Of a stretch of DNA of 64,000 nucleotides, positions 8,368 through 17,768 are shown one piece after another. Below the pieces are notes generated by a model. It saw only the letters and a program-made list of their open reading frames with translations. It did not search any database and had not been told where the DNA came from. The position numbers were made by a program, and so were the translations under genes. Origin of the DNA: Marinobacterium aestuarii. Its GTDB lineage: Bacteria > Pseudomonadota > Gammaproteobacteria > Pseudomonadales > Balneatricaceae. Where the stretch lies: contig NZ_CP015839.1 in the NCBI RefSeq assembly GCF_001651805.1, forward strand, positions 372,001-436,000. The letters are read 5' to 3'. Position 1 is the stretch's first letter, and each line of letters begins with the position of its first letter.

Positions 8368-10182
8368 ATGACGGCATGGCTGGGCTGGATACCTGCGTTG
8401 CCGCTGTTCAGCAGCCTGGTGCTGCTGCTGGTCGGCGGGCGTATTGGGCATCGGCTGGTGACCCTGCTGGGCGTGGGTTCGGTACTGGGCTCGGGACTGC
8501 TGTCCGGGATGCTGATCGTCGACTTCGTGGCGGCAGAGGGTGCGGCGGTGACGATCCGGCTGCTGCCCTGGTTCAGCAGCCCGGGGCTGAGCGTCTCTTT
8601 CGGACTCTATTTCGACGGTCTCAGTGCGGTGATGCTGGGCGTGATCACCGGGGTCGGGCTGCTGATTCACCTGTATTCCGCTGCGTACATGGCCGGTGAT
8701 GAGGGCTATGCCCGCTTCTTCGGCTATCTCAACCTCTTTGTGGGCGCCATGCTGTTGCTGGTACTGGCGGACGATTTCCTGCTGCTGTACCTCGGCTGGG
8801 AAGGCGTGGGGCTGTGCAGCTTCCTGCTGATCGGTTTCTGGTACAAGGAACCGGGCAATGGCTATGCCGCGCGCAAGGCATTTGTCGTGACGCGGGTCGG
8901 GGATATCGCCCTGGCGGCGGCCTTGCTGATCATGATCCAGCAGTTCGGTACCCTGCATATCCAGACGGTCATCGAGCGTGCACAGCTGCAGTGGCTGGGG
9001 ACGGACTGGTCGTTCTGGGTGGCCTTGCTGCTGCTGGGCGGGGCGGTGGGCAAGTCCGCGCAGCTGCCGCTGCAGACCTGGCTGCCCGATGCCATGGCGG
9101 GGCCTACGCCGGTCAGCGCGCTGATCCATGCCGCGACCATGGTGACCGCCGGCGTCTATCTGATAGCCAGGACCCAGGGCCTCTTTCTGCTGTCGCCCCA
9201 GGTCATGGAACTGGTGGCACTCATTGGCGCCCTGACCCTGTTCCTGGCCGCCTGCAGTGCGCTGGTACAGCATGACCTGAAGCGGGTGCTGGCCTATTCC
9301 ACCATCAGCCAGATTGGCTACATGTTTTTTGCCCTGGGCGCCGGCGCCTTTTCGGCGGCGATCTTCCATCTGATGACCCATGCCTTCTTCAAGGCGCTGC
9401 TGTTCCTGGCCGCGGGCCAGGTGATCCTGAGCCTGCACCACGAGCAGGACCTGCGCCGCATGGGCGGACTGCTGCGCCGGCTGCCTTTCAGCGCGCTCTG
9501 TTTTGCCATCGGCTGCGCGGCGCTGGCCGCACTGCCGCTGACCTCCGGTTTTTACAGCAAGGATGCGATCCTGCTGCAGGCCTATGGGCTGCACGGGGGC
9601 AGTCTGGCCTGGTGGCTGGCGCTGGCCGGTGCCGGGATCACGGCGCTGTACAGCCTGCGGCTGTTCCTGAAACTGTTCTTCGGCGAGGCGGTTACCGAGC
9701 CCCGCCCCGATATGCGGCCGACGCTGGTGGTCCCGCTAGTGCTGCTCTGCCTGCTGGCACTCTTGGGTGCGCTGATCCCGCAACCGCTGGAGGCTGTCTT
9801 TGTACCGCTGGCGGTGATCGAGGTGCCGGCGGCTGTGCATGGCGCCATCCTGGTCATGCCCTGGCTGGGGCTGGCGACGGGTGCGCTGCTGTGGCGCCAT
9901 GGCAGTGGCTTGCGACAGCGCTGGAGCGACAGTGCGCTGGCGCGCAGCTGGCGTGCCGGTTGGGGCTTCGATGCCCTCTATGATGGCCTGCTGGTGCGGC
10001 CGCTGTTGTTGCTGGCGCGCCTCAATCGCAAGGATCTGGCCGATCAGCCGGTGCAGTTCCTGGCTTGGCTCAGCATGCGTGGCCACGCCTGGCTCTCGAT
10101 CGCCCAGAACGGGCGTCTGCGCCGCTATGCCGCCGGTATTGCCCTGGGCGCCGTGCTGGTGCTGACGGTGGTGACGCTATGA
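8368..10182 (+). CDS. nuoL: NADH-quinone oxidoreductase subunit L
   Basis: This is the distal antiporter-like proton-pumping subunit (604 aa), with about 16 membrane helices including the long lateral helix region at the C-terminus. Conserved segments visible are LLLYLGWEGVGLCSFLLIGFWY, GKSAQLPLQTWLPDAMAGPTPVSALIHAATMVTAGVY and HDLKRVLAYSTISQIGYMF, which contain the key Glu and Lys of the pump channel. GGAGGAGG lies ahead of ATG 8368. The stop overlaps the nuoM start as ATGA. Confidence 0.96.
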   Translation: MTAWLGWIPALPLFSSLVLLLVGGRIGHRLVTLLGVGSVLGSGLLSGMLIVDFVAAEGAAVTIRLLPWFSSPGLSVSFGLYFDGLSAVMLGVITGVGLLIHLYSAAYMAGDEGYARFFGYLNLFVGAMLLLVLADDFLLLYLGWEGVGLCSFLLIGFWYKEPGNGYAARKAFVVTRVGDIALAAALLIMIQQFGTLHIQTVIERAQLQWLGTDWSFWVALLLLGGAVGKSAQLPLQTWLPDAMAGPTPVSALIHAATMVTAGVYLIARTQGLFLLSPQVMELVALIGALTLFLAACSALVQHDLKRVLAYSTISQIGYMFFALGAGAFSAAIFHLMTHAFFKALLFLAAGQVILSLHHEQDLRRMGGLLRRLPFSALCFAIGCAALAALPLTSGFYSKDAILLQAYGLHGGSLAWWLALAGAGITALYSLRLFLKLFFGEAVTEPRPDMRPTLVVPLVLLCLLALLGALIPQPLEAVFVPLAVIEVPAAVHGAILVMPWLGLATGALLWRHGSGLRQRWSDSALARSWRAGWGFDALYDGLLVRPLLLLARLNRKDLADQPVQFLAWLSMRGHAWLSIAQNGRLRRYAAGIALGAVLVLTVVTL

Positions 10183-11696
10183 GCCTGGTGCTGCTGATCC
10201 TGATCCCGCTGCTGGGGGCGCTGCTGGTCTGGCTGGCGGAGCGCTGGCATGCCGATCTCAGCCGGGTCCTGAGTCTTGCGGTGCTGGGGCTCGACGCGCT
10301 GCTGCTGTTGCTGTTGCCCCATGAAGCCCCGGCGGGCGGGCTCTGGTGGCTGCAGTTCCAGGCCGACTGGCTGCCGAACCTGGGTATCAGCTGGCATTTC
10401 GCCCTGGATGGTCTCAGTGTGCTGCTGCTGTGGCTGACCCTGTTTATCGGTGCCGTATCGGTGCTGGTATCCTGGCGCGAGATCGACCAGCGGGTCGGAT
10501 TCTTTCATTGCAATCTGCTGTTGTCGGTGGCCGGGATCATCGGCGTGTTCACGGCCCTGGACCTGTTTGTATTCTTTGTGTTCTGGGAGCTGATGCTGAT
10601 CCCTATGGTGCTGCTGATCGCCATCTGGGGTCATGAAAACCGTCGCTACGCCGCCATCAAGTTCTTCATCTTCACCCAGGCCAGCAGCCTGCTGATGCTG
10701 GTGGCGATCCTCGGCCTGGTGTTTGTGCATTATGACCAGATCGGGTACCTGAGCTTTGGCTATGGCGATCTGTTGCGGCTGCAGCTGGCACCAAAGCAGG
10801 CCTTCTGGCTGATGCTGGGCTTTTTTGTCGCCTTTGCCGTCAAGCTGCCCGTGGTGCCGCTGCATACCTGGCTGCCGGATGCGCACACCGAAGCGCCAAC
10901 GGCTGGCAGCGTGCTGCTGGCGGCCATTCTGCTGAAGACTGGTGCCTATGGATTACTGCGTTTTGTGCTGCCACTGTTCCCCATGGCCAGCGCCGACTTT
11001 GCACCCATGGCCATGGGGCTGGGCGCGCTCGGTGTTCTCTATGGCGCCAAGCTGGCCTTTGCCCAGCACGACATGAAGCGGCTGGTGGCCTACACCAGCG
11101 TCAGCCATATGGGCTTCGTGCTGCTGGGCATCTATGCGATGAACGGCCTGGCGCTGCAGGGCGCCCTGATGCAGATGCTGGCGCACGGTCTGAGCACGGC
11201 GGCACTCTTTATCATCGTCGGCATGCTGTACGCGCGCTGGCATACCCGTGATCTGCGTGAGCTGGGCGGGCTCTGGCTGGTGCTGCCACGGCTGTCGGGC
11301 TTTACCCTGTTGTTTGCACTGGCGTCCCTGGGGCTGCCGGGGCTGGCAAACTTCGTCGCCGAGTTCCTGATCCTGGCCGGTGCCTTCCAGCGTGACTGGC
11401 CTATTACGCTGGTGGCGATGCTGGGGCTGGTGGGGGCCGCGCTCTATGCGCTGTTGCTGGTGCAGCGCAGCCTCTGGGGCACCAGGGTGAAGGAGGCCAA
11501 GGTACATGACTGTTCCCCCCGGGAGTGGACGGTACTGGCGAGTCTGGCGTTGCTGCTGCTGGTGTTCGGCCTGCATCCGCAACCGGTGCTGGATCTGGTG
11601 CAGCGCCCGGTCGCAGCCATTCTGGCCGAACTGCCGGCGCAGAATTCCGGCCGTGCCGAGCTGCTGCACCGGGCATCAAGGGAGCGACATCCATGA
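10179..11696 (+). CDS. nuoM: NADH-quinone oxidoreductase subunit M
   Basis: This antiporter-like proton-pumping subunit of complex I has 505 aa and about 14 helices. The FFVFWELMLIPMVLLIAIWG helix holds the conserved Glu. The KLPVVPLHTWLPDAHTEAPTAGSVLLA and HDMKRLVAYTSVSHMGFVLLG segments are diagnostic. I chose ATG 10179 because it overlaps the nuoL stop (ATGA), as usual for this operon; the frame is open further upstream but inside nuoL. It overlaps nuoN in the same way. Confidence 0.96.
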   Translation: MSLVLLILIPLLGALLVWLAERWHADLSRVLSLAVLGLDALLLLLLPHEAPAGGLWWLQFQADWLPNLGISWHFALDGLSVLLLWLTLFIGAVSVLVSWREIDQRVGFFHCNLLLSVAGIIGVFTALDLFVFFVFWELMLIPMVLLIAIWGHENRRYAAIKFFIFTQASSLLMLVAILGLVFVHYDQIGYLSFGYGDLLRLQLAPKQAFWLMLGFFVAFAVKLPVVPLHTWLPDAHTEAPTAGSVLLAAILLKTGAYGLLRFVLPLFPMASADFAPMAMGLGALGVLYGAKLAFAQHDMKRLVAYTSVSHMGFVLLGIYAMNGLALQGALMQMLAHGLSTAALFIIVGMLYARWHTRDLRELGGLWLVLPRLSGFTLLFALASLGLPGLANFVAEFLILAGAFQRDWPITLVAMLGLVGAALYALLLVQRSLWGTRVKEAKVHDCSPREWTVLASLALLLLVFGLHPQPVLDLVQRPVAAILAELPAQNSGRAELLHRASRERHP

Positions 11697-13159
11697 CCCT
11701 GCTCGAGTTGCGGGCGCTGCTGCCACTGCTGCTGGTGGCGCTGACCATCCTGGTGACCATGCTGCTGGCGGGTTTCTGCCGGCATCGGCGCCTGTTGTTC
11801 TGGGTTTACCAGCTGGGCCTGCTGGGGGCGCTGCTGTCGCTCTGTGGCAATCTGGATCTCCAGGCACAGGGCCTTGCGGTGACGCCGCTGTTGCGCATCG
11901 ATGCGTTCTTCGGCTTTTTTGCCGCGCTTTTCATCCTGGTGGCCATGTGTGTCGGCCTGATGGCGGCACAGTATTTCGGGCGGCGCCAGCACCTGGCGGT
12001 GCCGGTGGAGGAATCCTATGTGCTGCTGGCGCTGTGCCTGCTGGGGGCGCTGGTACTGGCGGCGGCACAGCATCTGGCGGCCCTGTTTATCGGTCTGGAA
12101 CTGATGAGTGTCGCGAGCTTCGCGCTGGTGGCCTACCCCTGCGGCGGCGCCCCGGCATCGGACCGGCTGCAGCTGCCAAGCCTTGAGGCCGGGCTGAAAT
12201 ACCTGCTGCTCTCGTCGGTGGCATCGGCCTTCCTGCTGTTCGGTATGGCCTGTCTGTATCTGCATACGGGTACGTTGGCGTTCGCCCATCTGTCTCTGCC
12301 GGTGGACGGTGCTGCGTCGAGCTTGCTGCCACTGGTCGGGCTGGCGATGCTGCTGATCGGTGTGGCCTTCAAACTGGCGTTGGTGCCTTTTCACATGTGG
12401 TCGCCGGATGTGTACCAGGGGGCGCCGACACCGTTCACGGCGCTGATTGCGACCCTGTCCAAAGGGGCGCTGGTGGTGGTTTTGCTGCGTTATCTGCTGC
12501 TGAGCCAGGCGCTGCAAATCGAACAGGTTGCCACCCTGCTGATGGCGCTGGCGACCCTGTCCATCCTGGTGGGCAACCTGCTGGCCCTGCGCCAGGACGA
12601 TATGAAGCGACTGCTGGCCTATTCCTCGATCGCCCATCTGGGCTACCTGCTGGTGGTGGTTCTGGCTGCCGGGCAGGCCGTTTCCAGCGAGCTCGCGCTG
12701 CAGGCCGGTGCCTTCTATCTGCTGGCCTACAGCCTCACGACCCTGGCGGCGTTCGCCATGATCAGCGCGCTGTCCGGCGGTGGCGACGAAATCCGGGACT
12801 ACCGGCTCGATCGCTACCGTGGCCTGTGTTGGCGGGCGCCCTGCCTGGGTGGCTGTTTCATGCTGATCCTGCTGTCGTTGGCGGGCATACCGCTCACGGT
12901 CGGCTTTATCGGCAAGTTCTACATCTTTGCCGCCGGCGCCCAGGCCCGGCTCTGGTGGCTGCTGGGCGTGGTGGTACTGGGCAGTGCCCTGGGCCTCTAC
13001 TACTATCTGCGCATCATTTTGATTATGTTGCGCCAGGATGATCAGGTCTCAAGCCTGATCGGTCGTCACGGACGCTGGCTGGTGTATGGCCTGACGCTGC
13101 TGCTGCTGCTGCTGGGAATCTATCCGCTGCCGGTGATGCAATGGCTGCCACTTTTATAG
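11693..13159 (+). CDS. nuoN: NADH-quinone oxidoreductase subunit N
   Basis: This is the third antiporter-like pumping subunit (488 aa) and the last gene of the nuo operon. Recognisable parts are LFIGLELMSVASFALVAY, GVAFKLALVPFHMWSPDVYQGAPTPFTALIATLSKGA and RQDDMKRLLAYSSIAHLGYLL. The start ATG 11693 overlaps the nuoM stop. No obvious terminator follows, so the small gene 65 bases downstream may be partly co-transcribed. Confidence 0.95.
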   Translation: MTLLELRALLPLLLVALTILVTMLLAGFCRHRRLLFWVYQLGLLGALLSLCGNLDLQAQGLAVTPLLRIDAFFGFFAALFILVAMCVGLMAAQYFGRRQHLAVPVEESYVLLALCLLGALVLAAAQHLAALFIGLELMSVASFALVAYPCGGAPASDRLQLPSLEAGLKYLLLSSVASAFLLFGMACLYLHTGTLAFAHLSLPVDGAASSLLPLVGLAMLLIGVAFKLALVPFHMWSPDVYQGAPTPFTALIATLSKGALVVVLLRYLLLSQALQIEQVATLLMALATLSILVGNLLALRQDDMKRLLAYSSIAHLGYLLVVVLAAGQAVSSELALQAGAFYLLAYSLTTLAAFAMISALSGGGDEIRDYRLDRYRGLCWRAPCLGGCFMLILLSLAGIPLTVGFIGKFYIFAAGAQARLWWLLGVVVLGSALGLYYYLRIILIMLRQDDQVSSLIGRHGRWLVYGLTLLLLLLGIYPLPVMQWLPLL

Positions 13160-13224
13160 GCAAAACTGCTTATAGTTAAGGTGTCCCTGTCCATTGCACC
13201 AGGCTTTTTCCGGGGGTATGTATC

Positions 13225-13686
13225 ATGAAAAACTTCGAAACCGTGGCTGATCTGGTCAATAACGCCATTGCCGTGCATCGCGAGGCGGCCAGCCTGTACC
13301 GGGACCTCGATCAGCGTAGCGAGGATGCCCGCGCCAGGCTCGTGCTGGAGTACCTGATCAAACATGAGCAACAGATGGAAACCGGTGTGAAAAACCGCCT
13401 CAGGGCCGGTACGCCGGGGATGCTGGCAACTTACATCCAGTACACCTTCGAGGATGCGCCCAATGCTTTCATGGCGGCGCTGGCAAAGGAGTTTCCCAAG
13501 CCCAATGCCGACCAGGTCTGCGAGATAGCCCTGAGGGTGGATGGGTATCTGGTGGATTTGTTCGAGGGGGCCCGCCAAGAAATCGATGCGGCCCATGCCA
13601 TTGAATACCTCGATGATCTGTTGCAGCTGGAGTCGCTGGAGCGGCGAAAGCTTACCCAGACACTCAATTCGCTGCACGATATTTAG
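13225..13686 (+). CDS. Small ferritin-like (rubrerythrin-related) four-helix protein
   Basis: This 153-aa soluble, mostly helical protein has no signal peptide. Helix 1 has HREAASLYRDL and helix 2 has EYLIKHEQQM, an ExxxxH arrangement reminiscent of the diiron-binding helices of the rubrerythrin/ferritin-like superfamily. The second pair of helices (EIALRVDGYLVDLFE and ESLERRK) keeps acidic residues but lacks the second ExxH histidine. The metal site may therefore be altered. It follows nuoN on the same strand by 65 bases. I infer the fold from helix pattern only, and the function is unknown; an iron or oxidative-stress role is possible. Confidence 0.55.
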   Translation: MKNFETVADLVNNAIAVHREAASLYRDLDQRSEDARARLVLEYLIKHEQQMETGVKNRLRAGTPGMLATYIQYTFEDAPNAFMAALAKEFPKPNADQVCEIALRVDGYLVDLFEGARQEIDAAHAIEYLDDLLQLESLERRKLTQTLNSLHDI

Positions 13687-13759
13687 CAGGCTGTCTGTCA
13701 ACCCTGAATTCAGTGCTGCGGTTACTGCAGAATGCCGATGCCTGTTGCCAGTCATGCGG

Positions 13760-14743
13760 TCAGAGCGCAACGCCTTTATGCGGCTCCTGCTGTGCCGGCG
13801 GTTTACTGTCCCCGAGCCTCGCCAGCGCCCTGCCCAATGCATCAAAACGCTCCCCCCTGATACCGATGCACACCAGTTGATTACCCGCCGCAGCACGCCT
13901 GGTCGGTAGCCAGCTGAGCGTCGCTCCGCTGAGCTGAAACACCTGGGGGCGGTCCTGGTCCCGGCGCTTCAGCATGCCCTTGGCGCGCAGCACCACATCG
14001 GCGTATTGCCGCAGCAGGGCTTCGAGCTGTGCGGCATCGATGGGGCCGGCATAGTTCAGGCTGACCGAGCGCCAGGCGGGACTGGGTGCGAATGCCGTGA
14101 CGGGTGCGGCTTGTGCGCCCAGGGCTGCCGTTGCCGTCGTGGGCGCCCCTGCGGGGATGACCGCATCGATCTGCGCGGATACTGTATTTCCGTCAAGACA
14201 GAGCCTTGCAGCGGGGTTGAGTGCGCGCAGCACCGTCAGTTGACGGGCGCGGCTGGCGTCGTCGCTGGCGAGGCGGTTAACGTGCAGCTGGTCAGCCGCG
14301 CTGATCTGGGCGTGCCAGACAGCACCGGTATAGGGGCTGCCGGCATGGGTATCCATCTGGCTGGCATCGACCAGGCACACTACCGTAGCGAGGCTGAGCT
14401 GGCGCGACACCCGGGCGATATCTGCGATGCGGGCGGGTTCTGCCACGCCGCTGGCCTCGATGTAGAGCGCGGCGGGGCGCGGTTCCATGCGCATGGCCTG
14501 GGCCAGCTGTTCGGCCAGGGTTCCGCCCAGGGTGCAGCAGATGCAGCCATTGGCCAGGCGCAGGATGCGCTCGTCCTGGTACTCAATCAGCTGGGCATCG
14601 ATATTGATCGAGCCGAAGTCGTTCACCAGAATCAGACTGTCGCGGGGCAGGCCTCGGCGAATCTGCAGGTTCAGCCAGCTGGTCTTGCCGGCCCCCAGAA
14701 AACCGCTGATAACGGTCAGCGGCACTCTTTCAGCGGTTGGCAT
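13760..14743 (-). CDS. COG0523/CobW-type G3E GTPase, putative metallochaperone
   Basis: This 327-aa P-loop GTPase belongs to the family that inserts metals (Zn, Co and others) into client proteins. The Walker A motif is GFLGAGKT (14-21), and the metal-binding CxCC motif is CICC (67-70). A C-terminal CobW_C-like domain is present. The usual NKxD guanine-recognition motif appears as NRLA, which is unusual, and there is no His-rich tail. I chose the start at 14743 because GGGAGG lies 9 bases upstream and homologues begin shortly before the P-loop. Its start overlaps the amidohydrolase stop by 14 bases, so that enzyme is the obvious candidate client. Confidence 0.85.
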   Translation of the reverse strand: MPTAERVPLTVISGFLGAGKTSWLNLQIRRGLPRDSLILVNDFGSINIDAQLIEYQDERILRLANGCICCTLGGTLAEQLAQAMRMEPRPAALYIEASGVAEPARIADIARVSRQLSLATVVCLVDASQMDTHAGSPYTGAVWHAQISAADQLHVNRLASDDASRARQLTVLRALNPAARLCLDGNTVSAQIDAVIPAGAPTTATAALGAQAAPVTAFAPSPAWRSVSLNYAGPIDAAQLEALLRQYADVVLRAKGMLKRRDQDRPQVFQLSGATLSWLPTRRAAAGNQLVCIGIRGERFDALGRALARLGDSKPPAQQEPHKGVAL

Positions 14744-16358
14744 GGACCTGGCCTCCCAGTACGGTCGCAAGCACCGGTATATCACGCAGCCGGGCCGGAT
14801 CGACCCCGTAGGGGTCCTGCCCGAGTACCGCCATATCGGCGAACTTGCCGACTTCCAGACTGCCGACCAGGTGATCGAGTCGCAGCGTATAGGCGGCGCC
14901 CAGGGTGATCATGTCCAGCGCTTCGGCCACGCTGACCCTTTCGTGTTCGCCCAGTACCTGGCCGGATGCGCTCTGGCGCATCACGGCGCACCAGGCGGTG
15001 AACAGCGGCCCCAGGGGGGTGACGGGCGCATCGCTGTGGATGGCCGTCACTATGCCCAGGCGTCGCGCCGAGGCCAGGGGCTCGAGGCGGCGGCTGCGTT
15101 CAAACCCCAGGGTGCGTTCGCGGTGAATGTCGCCCCAGTAGTAAATATGGTTGGCAAACATGTTGAGGCACAGGCCAAGCTTGGCGGTGCGGCGCAGCTG
15201 GGCATGGTCGATGATCTGGCAGTGCTGCAGCGTATGGCGATGGTCGGCGCGGGGCCACAGCTCCAGTGCGCTTTCCACCGCATCCAGCATCAGCTCCACG
15301 GCTTCGTCGCCATTGGTATGGATATGCAGTTGCAGCCCGGCCTGGTGATAGACCTGCACCATGTTCATTAACGCATCGGGGGGCGCATTCCAGATGCCAT
15401 TGCCGTGGCCGTCGTGGTATCCAGGCCACTTCATGCGCGCCGTGTAGCCCTGGATCGAACCGTCGGTCATCATCTTGACCAGGCCAAAGTGCAGCTTGTC
15501 GTTGCCCAGTTCCAGGCACTGCTGCAGCCGCTCAACGCCCTGCTCCGGTGTCCAGGCCAGCGCACTCAGGGCCGGCACCAGCCGCGCCGGGAACTGCGGA
15601 TCCTGCGTGACCTGGCGCAGCGCGGCTATACCCTCATCGGTGAGCGGGTTGTAGAGATCGGTGATGGTCGTGACGCCGGCATTACGTGCCACCTGGCCAT
15701 AGCGGTAGAGGGTCTCGGGCGCCGCCACCGCCTCGAACAGGTTCGTGCCCAGGGTCTCGAAGATGGCGTGCATGGCCGCCATTTCCTGCAGTTCGCCGTT
15801 GGGCTGGCCGTCGTCGCCGAGCATGATGCCCTCGATGCCGGCGTGCCGATCGAGCTGTGACAGTGCCAGCATGCGGCTGTTGACGGTCATAACGTGCAGG
15901 TTGGCGTGCATGATCACCACTGGGCGGTTATCCACAGCGGCATCGAGCTGGCGGCGGTCAATGCGATCGTCCTCGAAGTAAACCGGGTCAAAGCCCCAGG
16001 CGATCAGCGGCGCGTCGGGCGCGAGTTCTGCTGCGGCCTCGCGCAGGCACTGCTGCATGGCCTCGATGCTGCTGGCGCCCTCCCAGCGTCGGCCATCGGG
16101 GTCGGTGCGGGGGAAATACCCCAGATACAGGTAGTCCCACATGGCGCCTTCCAGCGCATGGCTGTGGCCCTCGACAAAGCCCGGCAGGATAATATTGTCG
16201 GCAAAACGCTCATCCAGGCTGTAGTCCCCCAGTTCCTGCATGGATTCCAGCGGCCCCACTGCCAGCACGCGACCATCGCGCACGGCTATATGGCTGGCTT
16301 GGGGTTGCGACGGGTTCATGGTGATGATGCGCCTGGCGGCAAAGACGGTAATGGACAT
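14730..16358 (-). CDS. YtcJ-type metal-dependent amidohydrolase
   Basis: This 542-aa member of the amidohydrolase superfamily has the characteristic early strand followed by GHSHALEG, with metal-ligand histidines 65 and 67. It ends with a composite beta domain (VGSLEVGKFADMAVLGQDP). Family members hydrolyse amides such as N-substituted formamides or cyclic amides; the substrate here cannot be told from the sequence. The ATG directly follows the stop of the upstream symporter gene (TAA then ATG), with AAGGAG inside that gene. The link to a GltS-type carrier hints that an acidic or N-acylated amino compound is imported and cleaved (inference). Confidence 0.88.
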   Translation of the reverse strand: MSITVFAARRIITMNPSQPQASHIAVRDGRVLAVGPLESMQELGDYSLDERFADNIILPGFVEGHSHALEGAMWDYLYLGYFPRTDPDGRRWEGASSIEAMQQCLREAAAELAPDAPLIAWGFDPVYFEDDRIDRRQLDAAVDNRPVVIMHANLHVMTVNSRMLALSQLDRHAGIEGIMLGDDGQPNGELQEMAAMHAIFETLGTNLFEAVAAPETLYRYGQVARNAGVTTITDLYNPLTDEGIAALRQVTQDPQFPARLVPALSALAWTPEQGVERLQQCLELGNDKLHFGLVKMMTDGSIQGYTARMKWPGYHDGHGNGIWNAPPDALMNMVQVYHQAGLQLHIHTNGDEAVELMLDAVESALELWPRADHRHTLQHCQIIDHAQLRRTAKLGLCLNMFANHIYYWGDIHRERTLGFERSRRLEPLASARRLGIVTAIHSDAPVTPLGPLFTAWCAVMRQSASGQVLGEHERVSVAEALDMITLGAAYTLRLDHLVGSLEVGKFADMAVLGQDPYGVDPARLRDIPVLATVLGGQVHANR

Positions 16359-17768
16359 TTAGCAGGGCTCCTTGATCGGGTTTGCGGATGCCTGGCCGGC
16401 CTTTGGGCGGCGTTTCATCAGTAGTGGCACGCAGGCGAGGAAGAACAGTGCCGTGCCGCCGAACACCATCAGGTAGGTCCAGCCGCCGAGGGAGGGCACC
16501 AGCGGGGCAAAAACGAACAGGATGTGAAAGTTAGTGACGATGATCGCCAGGTTGAAGAACGCCAGTTCCTTGGGGACCGAGGTGCTGAAGTTGGCATCCA
16601 TCATGCGTAACAGCAGCAGACCGGTGCCGGTGGAGCCGCAGCAGCAGCCGAAGGCGGTGATGGCCCTTTCGCGGCCAAGGTTGCCACTGAGGCGGCCGAG
16701 AAACAGGCAGCCAATCAGCGTGGTGACGGTTACGGCGAGCGTAACCAGCAAAATGGGGGTCAGCAGAGCGTAGAGCACGGCAAACTTGATGCTCATCAGG
16801 GTACCGACCACCATGAAGTCCACCGACGAGCCGGTAATGCGTTTCAGGGTTTCGTCATCGACCCGGTGCGACAGACCCAGGCGGTCTATGGCCAGGCGCA
16901 GCAGCACGCAGACCGCCAGCCCGTGGAGGAAAAACAGGTTGTAGCTGAAGAGTACCGACAGGTTGATACCGCCGGGCTTAAAGTCCGCCACGACCGGCTG
17001 CATGGCGCCGAGCCAGATATAGGTCAGCACATAGGCCAGGGCCAGCAGCCCCAGGTGGTAGGCGAAGGAGTCGAGGTTGGCCGGGTGCGAGATCATGTGA
17101 CCGCTGACGGGCTTGTGTTCATCAGAGTAAAAACCGGCTGTGAAGTCATCGTCGATATTGGAGGCCTTGTTGGCATTCAGGCCGCGGCGGATAAAGTTCT
17201 TCGCCATGGGCACACCCACCAGAAAGGCCACCAGAAAGCCGAGAGAGGCGTAGATCAGGCCTACCTGGGCGGCATTCTCAATGCCGTATTCCTTTTCCCA
17301 GATGCCGCCGTAGGTCAGCGCCTGGCCTGGCCCCTGGGTAAAGCCATGGGTGATGATGGCGCCGAGCCATTCGCTTACGCCGGCGCCGGTCAGGGCGTCA
17401 TAGCCCGCGATGACGCCATAGCCGATCACGCCCTGCAGCCCCAGACTGATGCTCCATATCAGTGTCAGCCAGAGTCCGCCACGCACGATACTACCGCCGG
17501 ACAGGGATGCATCCTTGCTGTTGCCAGTCAGGCACAGGGACATGAAACTCAGGGTGAAAAAGTGGAAGGTCAGGGCCGTGAAGTCGGCCGTACTGAAGCC
17601 CGGAATCAGTTCCAGCGACAGCAGAATAAAGCCCAGCAGGCCGCCGATAATGCTGGCCGGAACCAGCGAATTGCGCAGCAGGCCGATACGGTTGCGCAGC
17701 AGGCTGCCACACAGCAGCATGCTGGCGAGCAGCGCGAAGGCGATAACGCCGTGAAAGGTACTTCCCAT
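16359..17768 (-). CDS. GltS-family sodium/glutamate-type symporter
   Basis: This integral membrane carrier (469 aa, about 10-12 helices) is related to sodium:glutamate symporters. Two inverted-repeat halves are visible, with a glycine-rich re-entrant segment (HGFTQGPGQALTYGG) near the middle and FGCCCGSTGTGLLLLRMMDANF in the second half. It is the first gene of a three-gene operon with the amidohydrolase and GTPase. GAGG lies 6 bases upstream of its ATG. It is divergent from the LysR gene at 18004, which may control it. Substrate specificity is unknown. Confidence 0.8.
   Translation of the reverse strand: MGSTFHGVIAFALLASMLLCGSLLRNRIGLLRNSLVPASIIGGLLGFILLSLELIPGFSTADFTALTFHFFTLSFMSLCLTGNSKDASLSGGSIVRGGLWLTLIWSISLGLQGVIGYGVIAGYDALTGAGVSEWLGAIITHGFTQGPGQALTYGGIWEKEYGIENAAQVGLIYASLGFLVAFLVGVPMAKNFIRRGLNANKASNIDDDFTAGFYSDEHKPVSGHMISHPANLDSFAYHLGLLALAYVLTYIWLGAMQPVVADFKPGGINLSVLFSYNLFFLHGLAVCVLLRLAIDRLGLSHRVDDETLKRITGSSVDFMVVGTLMSIKFAVLYALLTPILLVTLAVTVTTLIGCLFLGRLSGNLGRERAITAFGCCCGSTGTGLLLLRMMDANFSTSVPKELAFFNLAIIVTNFHILFVFAPLVPSLGGWTYLMVFGGTALFFLACVPLLMKRRPKAGQASANPIKEPC

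Noticed and set aside
8323-9594. 423-codon minus-strand frame opposite nuoL
   Set aside because: It is a shadow of the nuoL codon pattern, with a Gln/His-rich low-complexity translation.
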